Assembly: GCF_000226295.1 (NCBI RefSeq)
Contig: NC_016024.1
Span: 1,471,501-1,535,500, forward strand
DNA from: Chloracidobacterium thermophilum B
GTDB lineage: Bacteria; Acidobacteriota; Blastocatellia; Chloracidobacteriales; Chloracidobacteriaceae
Length of the DNA: 64,000 nt
Reading direction: 5' to 3'
Made by a program: the position numbers and the translations under genes. Position 1 is the stretch's first letter; the number at the start of each line of letters is the position of its first letter. The notes beneath the pieces are model-generated. The model searched no databases. It had not been told where the DNA came from and saw nothing but the letters and a program-made list of their open reading frames with translations. Positions 10,406-19,383 of the stretch are shown in pieces.

Positions 10406-12961
10406 ATGCCAATGCTGAAATCCCTCCTGTGCTGGTTGTTGATCATCCTGCCCTTCATGCCTGCCGGGTACGCCCAGCAGGACACCAGGCCCCTCTCCCT
10501 CGAACAAATCAAGCGCCTGATCCAGAATGAATTTCCTGATACGGCCCTGGCCGGCGAAATCCGCGACCGGGGCATTGATTTCGCGGCCACCTTTGACCGG
10601 CAGACCCTCGAATCCCTCCGGCTGCTCGGCGCCCAGGAAAAAACCCTGCGGGCGCTCGAACCGTACCTGCCCAAAGCTTCCGTCCGCGTCATCACCAAAC
10701 TTGACCGCACCACCGTCTTTGTGGACGGCAAGCAGTACGGCATCACCGACTCAACCGGCGTACTCCAGATCAACGATCTTGAACCCGGCGAACACCTCAT
10801 CGAAACCCGTAACCGCCCCCGCTACAAAGACGGTCAACTCCGGGTCGTCCTCCGCCCCCGCGACAACCAGGAAGTCGTCTTTGAACCGGAAGTCAATGTC
10901 GGGACGCTGACCATCACCCCCCTCACCCCCAATCTGGAAGTGACGGTCTATAACGAACTTGCCTCCCTGACCGGGACGTTTGCCAAACGGGAACTTGCCC
11001 CCGGTATCTACACCCTCCAGGCCCGCAGCCGCTGGCATCAACCCATTACCCAGATTATCCAGATCAAAGCCGGCCAACACCTGACTCTGCCCATCGAACT
11101 GGAACTTGACGAAGCCCTGCTCGAAACCACCGTACTTGAAGCCCAAAAAGCCTTTTTGAGCAAAGATTACGCCAAGTCAGTCAATATCCTGCTTGAAGTC
11201 CTGAACATCACCCCACGCAACCTGCCGGCGCTCAACCTCCTGGCCCAGAACTACCTCCGGCTCAACGACACCCCCAACTTCACCGCCACCGCCAAGCGCA
11301 TCCTGGATGCCGACGGCACGCTCGACTTTGCGCTCCTGCTCCACACCGAGAAAAAAGGACCGCAACCGGTCCGCCTCCAGCTTTCCCGTACGTCCCTCAC
11401 CCTTGAATGGCTCGATGGCAGCGAGACCCAAACCTTCCCACTGGAAAACTTCTCACGGGCCTTTATCCGGGGCGATGTCCAGAGCGAGGTCTTCCTTGTT
11501 CTGGCCGGTGCACGCACCCCGAAGCGCATTCCAGACCTCCAATTTTCCATGGCCAACACCTATGACCCCCGGGATGAAAACCGCGAGCCACAACTCTCTC
11601 AGCGTGACAAAATCAATCTACTCTGGAACATAGAAGAAGTTTTACGGTTTTCACTTGAAGTTCACCGGGAATTCCTGGCCGTCGCAGCCACCCGCCCCAG
11701 CCGCGAACCCGCCAAGCCCGCCGACCAACCCCCGTCCGGCAAAGGCAAGCCAGCGGCCCCGACTCCCAAAGAACAGGAACCGGTGCCGGACACCCCCAAC
11801 CAGACTGCCCGGAAAGAACCCGGCTCCGACCAGAAAACTCCCCAGCCAGACACCAGGAATGACTCCCGGAGGAAGGGAGACGCCCAAAAAACCAAAGATA
11901 CCAAGCGTAAGGAAACCAAACCTGAAGTAGCACAGGAAAAACGGAAGGACGACCGTCCGCCGTCCACCCCGGACAGCACCGCCCCCAACCGCACGGCCCC
12001 GGCACCTCCAACCAGGCCTGGCAAGGACACCCGTTCTGCAACCTCTCCAAAGGTCACGGACGAAAACACCAGCCTTGCCGCACTCACCCCCGACGGTCCT
12101 GTGCCAGCCGCAGCGCCGCCCAAGACCAAACCTTCCAAAAAAGAAGCCCCAGTCACCCCTGGCAAACCAGACACTTCTCAAAAAACCAAACCCTCCAGAA
12201 TGATGGAGCAAATGCCAGCCCCTCGCTCGCTGCCCACCGCCGACGATGACCTTCCCACCGGGGCCCCCTCACCCGTCCGCGCCCGTGCCCTCATCGGTAC
12301 CATGCTTGGCGCCGTTGGCGGACGCGCCAATGTCGAACGCATCACCGCCGCCCAGTTCTACGGCACGCAAATCATCACTGAGCCGGACCTGACCACCCCG
12401 ACCTCCGCCCCCGACCCCAAGCCCATCCGCCAGTTCTGGACGCGTAACAAACAGCTCCGCTTTGAAATCTCCCCCGGAACGCCTACCGGCCTCGTTTACC
12501 TCCGGGTCGAAAAGGACTTCTGGCAGCGCGCCAACGGGCGTGTCGAACGCATCACCCAGACGGAACTTCTCCGACAGGTACGCATGCAGTCCAAGCTGGC
12601 CGGTGCCGGCTTGTACCAGCAGCTCCTGTCCCCGGAAAACAAGGTCGTCCGCTTTTCCCGCCACCTGGCCGACGGCCGCGTGGAGGAGACCATCCGGGTC
12701 ACGGACCGCGACGGCGATACCTACGATGTTGTCATCGACCTCGAAACCCGCCGCCCGCAGAAGTGTGCCTACCAGTTACCCACCGACCTGGGGCAGCCCC
12801 TCCAGATCGAGGAACGCTACGAGGACTTCCGGCCGGTTGGAGATGTGTGGCTGCCGCACCGGATCATTCGGAGCGTGCAGGGTGGGCGCACCGTCACCCT
12901 GACGTTCACGGACATCCAGTTGCCGCCAGCGCTCAGCGGCGACCTGTTCCGCAAGCCATGA
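10406..12961 (+). CDS. Exported PEGA/TPR protein with long disordered linker and LolA-like C-terminal domain
   Basis: The 851-residue protein starts with a signal peptide (LLCWLLIILPFMPAGYAQ, cleavage about 24). Two PEGA-like repeats follow (about 93-235; TTVFVDGKQYGITDSTG), then a helical TPR-like stretch (about 240-300). A Pro/Lys/Thr-rich low-complexity linker runs from about 430 to 620. The C-terminal beta domain (about 624-851; FWTRNKQLRFEI, VIDLETRRPQKCAYQ, FTDIQLPPALSGDLFR) resembles LolA/LolB-like or DUF620-like lipid-handling folds found in acidobacterial proteins. An envelope role is likely, but the function is unknown. The linker codons are rich in AAA/CCC, unlike the flanking domains. 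Confidence 0.7.
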   Translation: MPMLKSLLCWLLIILPFMPAGYAQQDTRPLSLEQIKRLIQNEFPDTALAGEIRDRGIDFAATFDRQTLESLRLLGAQEKTLRALEPYLPKASVRVITKLDRTTVFVDGKQYGITDSTGVLQINDLEPGEHLIETRNRPRYKDGQLRVVLRPRDNQEVVFEPEVNVGTLTITPLTPNLEVTVYNELASLTGTFAKRELAPGIYTLQARSRWHQPITQIIQIKAGQHLTLPIELELDEALLETTVLEAQKAFLSKDYAKSVNILLEVLNITPRNLPALNLLAQNYLRLNDTPNFTATAKRILDADGTLDFALLLHTEKKGPQPVRLQLSRTSLTLEWLDGSETQTFPLENFSRAFIRGDVQSEVFLVLAGARTPKRIPDLQFSMANTYDPRDENREPQLSQRDKINLLWNIEEVLRFSLEVHREFLAVAATRPSREPAKPADQPPSGKGKPAAPTPKEQEPVPDTPNQTARKEPGSDQKTPQPDTRNDSRRKGDAQKTKDTKRKETKPEVAQEKRKDDRPPSTPDSTAPNRTAPAPPTRPGKDTRSATSPKVTDENTSLAALTPDGPVPAAAPPKTKPSKKEAPVTPGKPDTSQKTKPSRMMEQMPAPRSLPTADDDLPTGAPSPVRARALIGTMLGAVGGRANVERITAAQFYGTQIITEPDLTTPTSAPDPKPIRQFWTRNKQLRFEISPGTPTGLVYLRVEKDFWQRANGRVERITQTELLRQVRMQSKLAGAGLYQQLLSPENKVVRFSRHLADGRVEETIRVTDRDGDTYDVVIDLETRRPQKCAYQLPTDLGQPLQIEERYEDFRPVGDVWLPHRIIRSVQGGRTVTLTFTDIQLPPALSGDLFRKP

Positions 12962-12992
12962 AGATCCGGCGGATTTCTCGCTCTTCTGACTG

Positions 12993-14051
12993 GTGACGGA
13001 CACGCTCCTCCTCCCCGCCCCCTTCAACCCCGACCTCACCCTGTGTGGTGGGCAAGCCTTCCGGTGGACGAAAGACCCTGCCGGCCCGGCCTACCAGGGC
13101 GTCGTCGCGGACATGGTGGTCTGCCTCACCCCAACGGCCTCCAGTGACGCGGCTTCCGGCAACTGGCGAATTCAACTTCTCAGCCACCCGCTCACCCCGG
13201 CCCGGCAGCGGCAACTCCGGGTGTACTTCGATCTCGACCGGGATTACACCGCAGCTCACCAAGCCGTCGTCGCGCGTCTGACAGCCCTTCAGAGCCACGG
13301 ACAACGTCCGGAAACCACATTCCCGGCAGATGATTCGGCAGACGAACCGGCAAATGACCCGAAGCGATCCCCGGCTGACAGCTTCCCGGCAGCCGTCTGG
13401 TTCACCCCAGACTGGCACCACCTGACCGGACTACGCCTCCTGCGCCAACCTTGGTTTGAGGTCATGGTGTCGTTCGTCATCTCCAGCAACAATCACCTGC
13501 CACGCATCCGCCAGATCATAAGCATTATCAGCCGCACGTTCGGACACCCCATCACCCCCACTGACTACACCTTCCCCACCCCGGAGGCCCTGGCCGCCGC
13601 CTGCCCCGGCACCCTGCGCCATACCTGCCGCGTCGGCTACCGCGACCACGCCCTCCACCAGCTCGCCACCCAAATCGCCCACAACCTGACCTTCTGGGAA
13701 ACGGCCGCCGCCTGCCCCACCCCTGAACTCCGCCGCCACCTCCTGGCGCTCCCCGGCGTCGGACCCAAAGTTGCCGAATGTATCCTTCTCTTCGGCTTCC
13801 ACCGCTGGGAAGCCTTCCCCATTGATGTCTGGGTCCGCCGGGCCCTCCTCACCTGCCTCGGACGGACAGCCGCTCCGCCTCCGGCTAACCGCGAACTGGC
13901 TGCCCTTGCTGCCGACACGTTCGGCCCCTTTGCCGGACTTGCCCAGCAGTACCTCTTTGAACTCGCCCGGCTTCACCGCCCCCACCGTCCCAAGCCCGGC
14001 GCTGCACCGGATGAGGGTAGCCCACCCTTACAACAACCGGGTATGATGTGA
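12993..14051 (+). CDS. 8-oxoguanine DNA glycosylase (OGG1-type, HhH-GPD)
   Basis: The 352-residue protein matches the eukaryote-like OGG1 family, which removes 8-oxoguanine and cleaves the strand. N-terminal features are LCGGQAFRW and LRLLRQPWFEVMVSFVISSNNHLPRI. The helix-hairpin-helix LLALPGVGPKVAECILLFGF carries the catalytic Lys259, and the catalytic Asp278 lies in FPIDVWVRR. An insertion of about 30 polar residues (about 100-130) separates the N-terminal domain from the core. The start is a GTG 31 bp after the preceding gene, and the stop is close to the start region of the next gene, so an operon is likely. Confidence 0.9.
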   Translation: MTDTLLLPAPFNPDLTLCGGQAFRWTKDPAGPAYQGVVADMVVCLTPTASSDAASGNWRIQLLSHPLTPARQRQLRVYFDLDRDYTAAHQAVVARLTALQSHGQRPETTFPADDSADEPANDPKRSPADSFPAAVWFTPDWHHLTGLRLLRQPWFEVMVSFVISSNNHLPRIRQIISIISRTFGHPITPTDYTFPTPEALAAACPGTLRHTCRVGYRDHALHQLATQIAHNLTFWETAAACPTPELRRHLLALPGVGPKVAECILLFGFHRWEAFPIDVWVRRALLTCLGRTAAPPPANRELAALAADTFGPFAGLAQQYLFELARLHRPHRPKPGAAPDEGSPPLQQPGMM

Positions 14052-14107
14052 CCACACCATCACTGACGAAATGGAACCCCTGCAAGCACCACCAAGGAAG
14101 CTGTGCC

Positions 14108-15796
14108 ATGCCTGAGTCGCCCCAGCCACCAACCTATCCTGCCGAAGGCACATCGGCTGCCCCCGCCGCGCCCTCGCCGCCCACGACTGGACTGCTGACC
14201 ACCGTCGGCGTGCCCGACCTGCTGCGCCGGGCCTACAGCGAACGCTTCACCGGCGAACTGCTCCTGTCCCGGGGAGACGAGCAAAAACAGATTTACTTTG
14301 AAACCGGCAACATCGTCTTTGCGGCCAGCAACCAGCCGGCCGACCGCATCGGCGCCTCACTCCTGCGGCAGGGTCTCATCACCCAGGCCGACTTCGACCG
14401 CATCCTTGCCCAGGCCCACGAAGGCAAACGCTTCGGACAGGCCTTGGTTGAAGCCGGATTGATGTCCGAACGCGACCTCATCACCAACATCACCTTTCAA
14501 ATCCTTGACATCATCTACTCCGTCTTCAACTGGACGACCGGCAACTTTGAATTCATCCCCGGTGAACACCGGGTCGCTGAAGAACTCAAACTCAAACTCA
14601 CCACCGCCAGCATCATCCTGGAAGGCGTCCGCCGCCTTGAGGACTTCGGCATCATCCGGCGCGGCCTCGGCGACCTCAACCGCTTCATCGCCCCTTCTTC
14701 CTCGCCGCTGCTCCGCCTGCAAACCGTGACGCTCAAACCCTTCGAGCGCCAACTTCTGGAACTCATCACCCAGCCCCTTGACCTGCTCCACATCCTCGTA
14801 GTGGTCAACGCCCCACCGGCTGCCACCCTCAAAGCCATTTTCGGACTCATTTCCGCCGGCATTCTCGAACAAACCGAGCCGCCGACGCTGTCGCGCGATA
14901 CCGGCAAATTTGAACTGCCGGCGGCGCTCCGGCCGGTCATCCCGCTGGCCACGCCCACGACAGCGTCTCAGGCCCAGCCAGCCTACAGCCCGGACTACGC
15001 CGCTTTCCGGTCACGGCTCGATGAACTCTGGACGCGCATCCGTCTCAATAACCCGCACCTGATCCTCAACGTTCCCGTCGGCGCGACCTTGGAAGACATC
15101 AACGTGGCCTACCTGCGCCTGGCCGACCAGTTCCACCCCGACCGCTTCCTCACCGCGCCCATCCCCCTGCGCCGTGAGGTGGAAGAAGCCTTCCGGCATA
15201 TCGTCCAGAGCTTTGAGTATCTCCGCCAGCAGGCGCTTCAGATACGCCTCCAGCGCACGACCGGCCGTTTCACGGCCACCCCTCACGTGGTCCGAACCAC
15301 TGGGGCCTACCCGATGGCGCCCCTGCCCCCTACACCCCCGACACCGCCGCCGCCAGCACCACCGCCCCAAAAGCGAACCGCCACACGTACTCCCAACCCC
15401 GTCAAGCCCACCGGCAACGCCGAAGTGGACGCCGCCATTGATGACTTTCTGGCCTATCTCGACGACCAGAAAGCCCCGCTCGTCGTCAGTGACTCCCTCT
15501 CCCTGCTGCTTCGTACCGAGCCGCCCTTTGCCCTCCCCCGTGAGCGGGTGGCTGAAATCGTGGCTGGCTGGGCCTATAATCAAGCCAGCCAGCGCCAGCG
15601 CCCCCTCAACGAAATGCTGCTGGCGGCGCTGGAGGACATTCGCCATGCGGAACGTGCGCGGGTTCTCAAGGCGTTCAACCCGGATACGTTTTACGAAGCC
15701 TTTGTCGCCGACCTCATGCTGTTCTGCCCCCCGGAAGAGCAGGAACTTTTCCAGCTCAAGCTGGGTGCTCTGCGGGACTTTCTACGTCACGCCTGA
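14108..15796 (+). CDS. DUF4388 (PATAN-like) protein with a J-domain-like segment
   Basis: The 562-residue cytoplasmic protein has an N-terminal DUF4388 module (about 25-200; RFTGELLLSRGDEQKQIYF, LVEAGLMSERDL), found in gliding, motility and two-component systems of Myxococcota and Acidobacteriota. A J-domain-like region contains the HPD motif (Gln-Phe-His343-Pro-Asp-Arg), so it may stimulate an Hsp70. A Pro-rich linker (about 400-430) leads to a helical C-terminal domain. Start 14108 is chosen for the AAGGAAG upstream and the disordered MPESPQPP N-terminus; an in-frame GTG at 14048 is less likely. Function is unknown. A related DUF4388 protein is at 53606-54391. Confidence 0.78.
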   Translation: MPESPQPPTYPAEGTSAAPAAPSPPTTGLLTTVGVPDLLRRAYSERFTGELLLSRGDEQKQIYFETGNIVFAASNQPADRIGASLLRQGLITQADFDRILAQAHEGKRFGQALVEAGLMSERDLITNITFQILDIIYSVFNWTTGNFEFIPGEHRVAEELKLKLTTASIILEGVRRLEDFGIIRRGLGDLNRFIAPSSSPLLRLQTVTLKPFERQLLELITQPLDLLHILVVVNAPPAATLKAIFGLISAGILEQTEPPTLSRDTGKFELPAALRPVIPLATPTTASQAQPAYSPDYAAFRSRLDELWTRIRLNNPHLILNVPVGATLEDINVAYLRLADQFHPDRFLTAPIPLRREVEEAFRHIVQSFEYLRQQALQIRLQRTTGRFTATPHVVRTTGAYPMAPLPPTPPTPPPPAPPPQKRTATRTPNPVKPTGNAEVDAAIDDFLAYLDDQKAPLVVSDSLSLLLRTEPPFALPRERVAEIVAGWAYNQASQRQRPLNEMLLAALEDIRHAERARVLKAFNPDTFYEAFVADLMLFCPPEEQELFQLKLGALRDFLRHA

Positions 15797-15839
15797 CCCC
15801 GCGCCATCCGCCCGGTGGCGCCCCCTTGGAGGATCGCCT

Positions 15840-16574
15840 ATGTCGTACATCACCCGTTGCCTTCACGACGCCCGTCGGTGCTGTCTGGTGTATGCCCTGA
15901 TGGGAAGTTTAGCCCTTGGACTCTCCCTTGGCAGTGCACCGGCTACGGCGCAATCGCCTAACGATCCCCCCACCCGGCCGCGCACCCATGCCCCCACTTC
16001 AAGCAACCGCGTGACGCTTCCGGCCGGCACGGCCCTCACTCTCGAACTCCTGACCCCGGTTCACACCCGCATCAATGCGCCCGGTGATGAAGTCATCGCC
16101 CAACTCCGCGAGTCAGTACGCCTTGCTGACGGCACGCTTGTGCTCCCACGTGGCACGGAAGTGCGTGGCACGATTGCTGCGGTCAACCCGGCCAGGATGC
16201 CCCAGCGGGCCGCCCGCCTTCAGATGTTTTTTGATACGGTCATCACCGATTTGGGCAACCAGCCGTTGGCTGCCGTCGTGGTTTCCATTGACGACGTGGG
16301 CAACGAAGCCCGCCTGCGCGCCGACCAGAGCGGAACGGTCTCCGGCGGCCACAGCGGACGGCGCACCGTCCGGAATGCCATCAATGGCGGCTGGTTGGGC
16401 AGCATTGGCTCTGGCATCATCGTCCTGTCCGGCGGCAGCGGCGCGGCGGCAGCCGGAACCCTGGGCGGCGGGGCCCTGGGCGGCGTCCTGCTCACCCGTG
16501 GCAACGACATCCGCCTGCCATCCGGGACGATCATCCGCCTGACCCTGACCAAGCCCAACACCTTTACGCTCTAA
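15840..16574 (+). CDS. Exported glycine-rich protein of unknown function
   Basis: The 244-residue protein begins with a signal peptide (CCLVYALMGSLALGLSLGSAPATAQ). A beta-rich region follows (VTLPAGTALTLELLTPVHTRI, LVLPRGTEVRGTI), resembling the C-terminal fold of TrbI/VirB10-like proteins and other acidobacterial secreted proteins. A glycine/alanine-rich hydrophobic stretch (about 180-220, IGSGIIVLSGGSGAAAAG) is glycine-zipper-like. No other secretion genes are nearby, so a conjugation role is unlikely. GGAGGA precedes the ATG by 6 bp, fixing the start well inside a longer open frame that overlaps the previous gene. Confidence 0.7.
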   Translation: MSYITRCLHDARRCCLVYALMGSLALGLSLGSAPATAQSPNDPPTRPRTHAPTSSNRVTLPAGTALTLELLTPVHTRINAPGDEVIAQLRESVRLADGTLVLPRGTEVRGTIAAVNPARMPQRAARLQMFFDTVITDLGNQPLAAVVVSIDDVGNEARLRADQSGTVSGGHSGRRTVRNAINGGWLGSIGSGIIVLSGGSGAAAAGTLGGGALGGVLLTRGNDIRLPSGTIIRLTLTKPNTFTL

Positions 16575-16576
16575 AC

Positions 16577-16596
16577 CCCGCGCCTCCCGGCGCGGG
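16577..16596 (+). terminator. GC-rich hairpin just after the stop codon
   Basis: CCCGCGCC (16577-16584), loop TCCC and GGCGCGGG (16589-16596) form a perfect 8-bp stem, two bases after the TAA of the upstream gene. No T-run follows, so it may be a weak terminator or an mRNA-end stabiliser ahead of the M16 peptidase gene. Confidence 0.45.
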
Positions 16597-16633
16597 CAAC
16601 CACATCCTCCGCACGGGACAGCACAAGGCAGCC

Positions 16634-18058
16634 GTGAAGAAATCCATTCCACCCGCCCCCACTCCAGAGACGACCCCCCACCAACCACAACCTTACGTTC
16701 CGGCCCACCTTACCCATCCGCGCCGGCACCGCACCCGGCGGCGCGGATGGCAACGGACCCGCCTCCCCAACGGGCTGACGGTCATCGTCGAACCCATGGC
16801 ACACATACGTTCCGTGGCCGTGTCGGCGTGGAGCCGGATTGGCGCCCGCCATGAGCCGGCGGCTTACAACGGTATCAGCCACTTCGTCGAGCACATGCTG
16901 TTCAAAGGCACCCGGCGCCGCACCACCCGCCAGATTGCCGTCGAAAGCGACCGGCTCGGCGGACAGGTCGAAGCCGCCACCATGATGGAAGGCGTCAACT
17001 ATTACATCCAGACGCTCGACCTGTACCTGCCCCAGGCCCTGGACCTGCTCCTGGACCTGCTGGGCGCGCCGCGTTTTGACGAAACAGAGTTCGCCCGCGA
17101 GCGCAGTGTCATCCTCGAAGAAATCAAAATGATTGCCGACAACCCCGAAGAGCTGGCCTTTGAGCACTTTCTGGCCAACTTCTTCCCACAGCACGCCCTG
17201 GGACGTCCGATTGAAGGCACCCCGCGTACCCTGCGTCGCTTGACTCCCGAAGACCTCCGGCACTTTCACCATCTGGCTTACCACCCCCGGCACCTTGTCA
17301 TCTCCGTGGCCGGCCACGTTGACCCCGCACTGGTTCTGGAGCACTGCCACACCGGCTTTGCCGGAACAACACCGCCTGATCCAGCACAACTTGAACGGTA
17401 TCAACTACTTGAACCTTATGTCGGCGCGCCGACGTTCTGCCTCAACGAGCACCGCGACACCGAGCAGGTTCACCTGCTCCTCGGCCTCGCCGCCCCCTCC
17501 CTCCTGTCGCCCGACCGGACGGCTTCCACCCTGCTGGCAACCCTCCTGGGCGGCGGCCTCAGTTCGCGCCTGTTCCTGCGCGTCCGGGAGGAAGCCGGAC
17601 TGGCCTACAACATCTATGCCGATGCCATGGCCTACAGCGATGCCGGTGTCTTCCTTATCTATGCTGCCGTGGCCCCACGCAACCTCAAGCGGACCGTCCG
17701 CGCCATTCTCACGGAAGTCGCCGCCGTCGCCAGCGGACAGTTCACGGACGACGAAGTTGAGCTTGCCAAAGCCCAGCACCTGACCAGCCTCCACCTCGGA
17801 CACGACACAAGCAGTGTCCGCGCCAATCAGAATGGATACCAGGAAATCACCTTCGGGCAAATCTTTAGCCAAGAAGACCTGGAGCAGGAAATCAACAGTG
17901 TCACCCGTTCCCAACTCCAGCTTCTGGCCCGGGAACTCTTCGCCGGAAAAGTCTTTTCCGGACTGGCTCTCGGCGACCTGGGACGTTACCGGCTTCACCC
18001 CGCCAGCCTGTACGTCCCACGCCATGTTTCACGTTCAACCGTTCAAGTGATTTCTTGA
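16634..18058 (+). CDS. M16 family zinc metallopeptidase (processing-protease-like)
   Basis: The 474-residue protein carries the inverted zinc motif HFVEH (His83, Glu86, His87) with the downstream Glu in RSVILEEIKM about 76 residues later. A C-terminal M16 domain (GGGLSSRLFLRVREEAGLAYNIY) is also present. It is the size of the bacterial YmxG/PqqL-small class, which degrades or processes peptides. No signal peptide is visible; the first 45 residues are Pro/Arg-rich. The start is a GTG. The MBL hydrolase gene follows after 48 bp, so co-transcription is likely. Confidence 0.92.
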   Translation: MKKSIPPAPTPETTPHQPQPYVPAHLTHPRRHRTRRRGWQRTRLPNGLTVIVEPMAHIRSVAVSAWSRIGARHEPAAYNGISHFVEHMLFKGTRRRTTRQIAVESDRLGGQVEAATMMEGVNYYIQTLDLYLPQALDLLLDLLGAPRFDETEFARERSVILEEIKMIADNPEELAFEHFLANFFPQHALGRPIEGTPRTLRRLTPEDLRHFHHLAYHPRHLVISVAGHVDPALVLEHCHTGFAGTTPPDPAQLERYQLLEPYVGAPTFCLNEHRDTEQVHLLLGLAAPSLLSPDRTASTLLATLLGGGLSSRLFLRVREEAGLAYNIYADAMAYSDAGVFLIYAAVAPRNLKRTVRAILTEVAAVASGQFTDDEVELAKAQHLTSLHLGHDTSSVRANQNGYQEITFGQIFSQEDLEQEINSVTRSQLQLLARELFAGKVFSGLALGDLGRYRLHPASLYVPRHVSRSTVQVIS

Positions 18059-18106
18059 AAGGGCCGGCAATGTCCACGCAACACCAAAAACATCACCCGG
18101 AGCCAC

Positions 18107-18898
18107 ATGCGATTCACCCTCCTGGCCAGCGGCAGCACCGGTAACGCCACCCTCATCGAGACCGCCCAGACCGCCGTCCTCATTGACGCCGGACTGTCTG
18201 CCCGCACCCTCGTGCGCCGGATGACCGACATCGGCTTTGACCCGACCCGCCTGGCGGCCATCTTCATCACCCACGAACACAGCGACCACGTCGGCGGCCT
18301 TTCCGTCCTCTCCCGCCAACTCGCCCGGCCGGTGTTCATCGCCCCGGCCACCCGCCGGCAACTGCGGTTCAAGGACCGGGACATGGCCTCCATTCCCTGG
18401 GCTGACCCCCTCGCGGCCGGGCAACCCGTGGTCATCGGCGACCTCACCCTGACCCCGATCGCCGTCCCCCACGACGCCGCCGAGCCGTTCATCTTCACCG
18501 CCACGGCCGCCGGGGTCAAACTCGCCGTCGTCACCGACCTGGGCTACATTCCCCCCCACGTCGCCCATCACCTGACAGGCTGCCAGGCCCTTGTCCTCGA
18601 AGCCAACCACGACCGCGACATGCTCCGGGCCGGCCCCTACCCTTGGGAACTCAAACAGCGCATCAGCAGCCGCGTCGGCCACCTCTCCAACGAGGATATG
18701 GCCCGCTTCCTGCGGGAAGATTTTGACGGTGCGGCCGCCCACATCGTCCTGGCCCACCTGAGCCAGCACAACAATCACCCGGCACTGGCCCGCCTGGCCG
18801 CCCTCCAGGCGCTTGATGCGCACTACCCGCACCGCACCTGGGAGACGGTCGTGACCGTGGCGCCGGCTGCCGGCCTCCCCCACTGGTGTCCCCTGTAG
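18107..18898 (+). CDS. Metallo-beta-lactamase fold hydrolase (YycJ/WalJ-like)
   Basis: The 263-residue protein has the MBL metal motif THEHSDHVGG, an N-terminal LLASGSTGNATLIE typical of the YycJ/WalJ class, and later metal ligands (EANHDRDML and VLAHLSQHNNHP). Members of this class are putative 5'-3' exonucleases or hydrolases linked to DNA repair and cell-wall control. No WalRK-type two-component system lies nearby. It is cytoplasmic, in a run of same-strand genes with the M16 peptidase upstream and the thioesterase 41 bp downstream. Confidence 0.88.
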   Translation: MRFTLLASGSTGNATLIETAQTAVLIDAGLSARTLVRRMTDIGFDPTRLAAIFITHEHSDHVGGLSVLSRQLARPVFIAPATRRQLRFKDRDMASIPWADPLAAGQPVVIGDLTLTPIAVPHDAAEPFIFTATAAGVKLAVVTDLGYIPPHVAHHLTGCQALVLEANHDRDMLRAGPYPWELKQRISSRVGHLSNEDMARFLREDFDGAAAHIVLAHLSQHNNHPALARLAALQALDAHYPHRTWETVVTVAPAAGLPHWCPL

Positions 18899-18939
18899 GG
18901 TTTCCACCCCCAAGTCCACGCACCCTCTGTACAACGGCT

Positions 18940-19383
18940 ATGCCCCGCTCCGATTTTGCCTTTGCCTATCCCCTGCGCGTCCGCTGGGCCGAAGTGGACG
19001 CCCAAGGCATCGTCTTCAACGGCCACTACCTGACCTATTTTGATGTCGGCGTCACCGAATACTGGCGCGCCGCCGGACTCCACTACCCCGGCGATTTCAC
19101 CACGCCCGACAGCGACCTCTTCCTCATCCGGGCCACCGTCACCTATCATGCCCCGGCGTATTTTGATGACCTTCTCGAAATCTGCGTCCGTTGCGCCCGG
19201 TTGGGACGCTCCAGCATGACCTATGCGCTCGCCATCTACCGCCAGGACACCCACCTGACCGACGGAGAACTCATCTACGTCAACGCCAATCCGAAAACCC
19301 GCACGGCCCAACCGCTCCCGGAGGCCCTCCGGGAACGCCTCAGCCGCCTGGCCCCTGTCCCGGATACCACACACCACCCATGA
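18940..19383 (+). CDS. Hotdog-fold acyl-CoA thioesterase (4HBT/YbgC-like)
   Basis: The 147-residue protein contains the motif RVRWAEVDAQGIVFNGHYLTYFDVGVTEYW, with the catalytic-type Asp preceding AQG as in the YbgC/4-hydroxybenzoyl-CoA thioesterase family. It should hydrolyse short or aromatic acyl-CoA; the exact substrate is unknown. Start 18940 (MPRSDFAF) fits the family N-terminus better than an upstream in-frame codon. Its TGA overlaps the ATG of purB (ATGA), so the two are translationally coupled. Confidence 0.88.
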   Translation: MPRSDFAFAYPLRVRWAEVDAQGIVFNGHYLTYFDVGVTEYWRAAGLHYPGDFTTPDSDLFLIRATVTYHAPAYFDDLLEICVRCARLGRSSMTYALAIYRQDTHLTDGELIYVNANPKTRTAQPLPEALRERLSRLAPVPDTTHHP

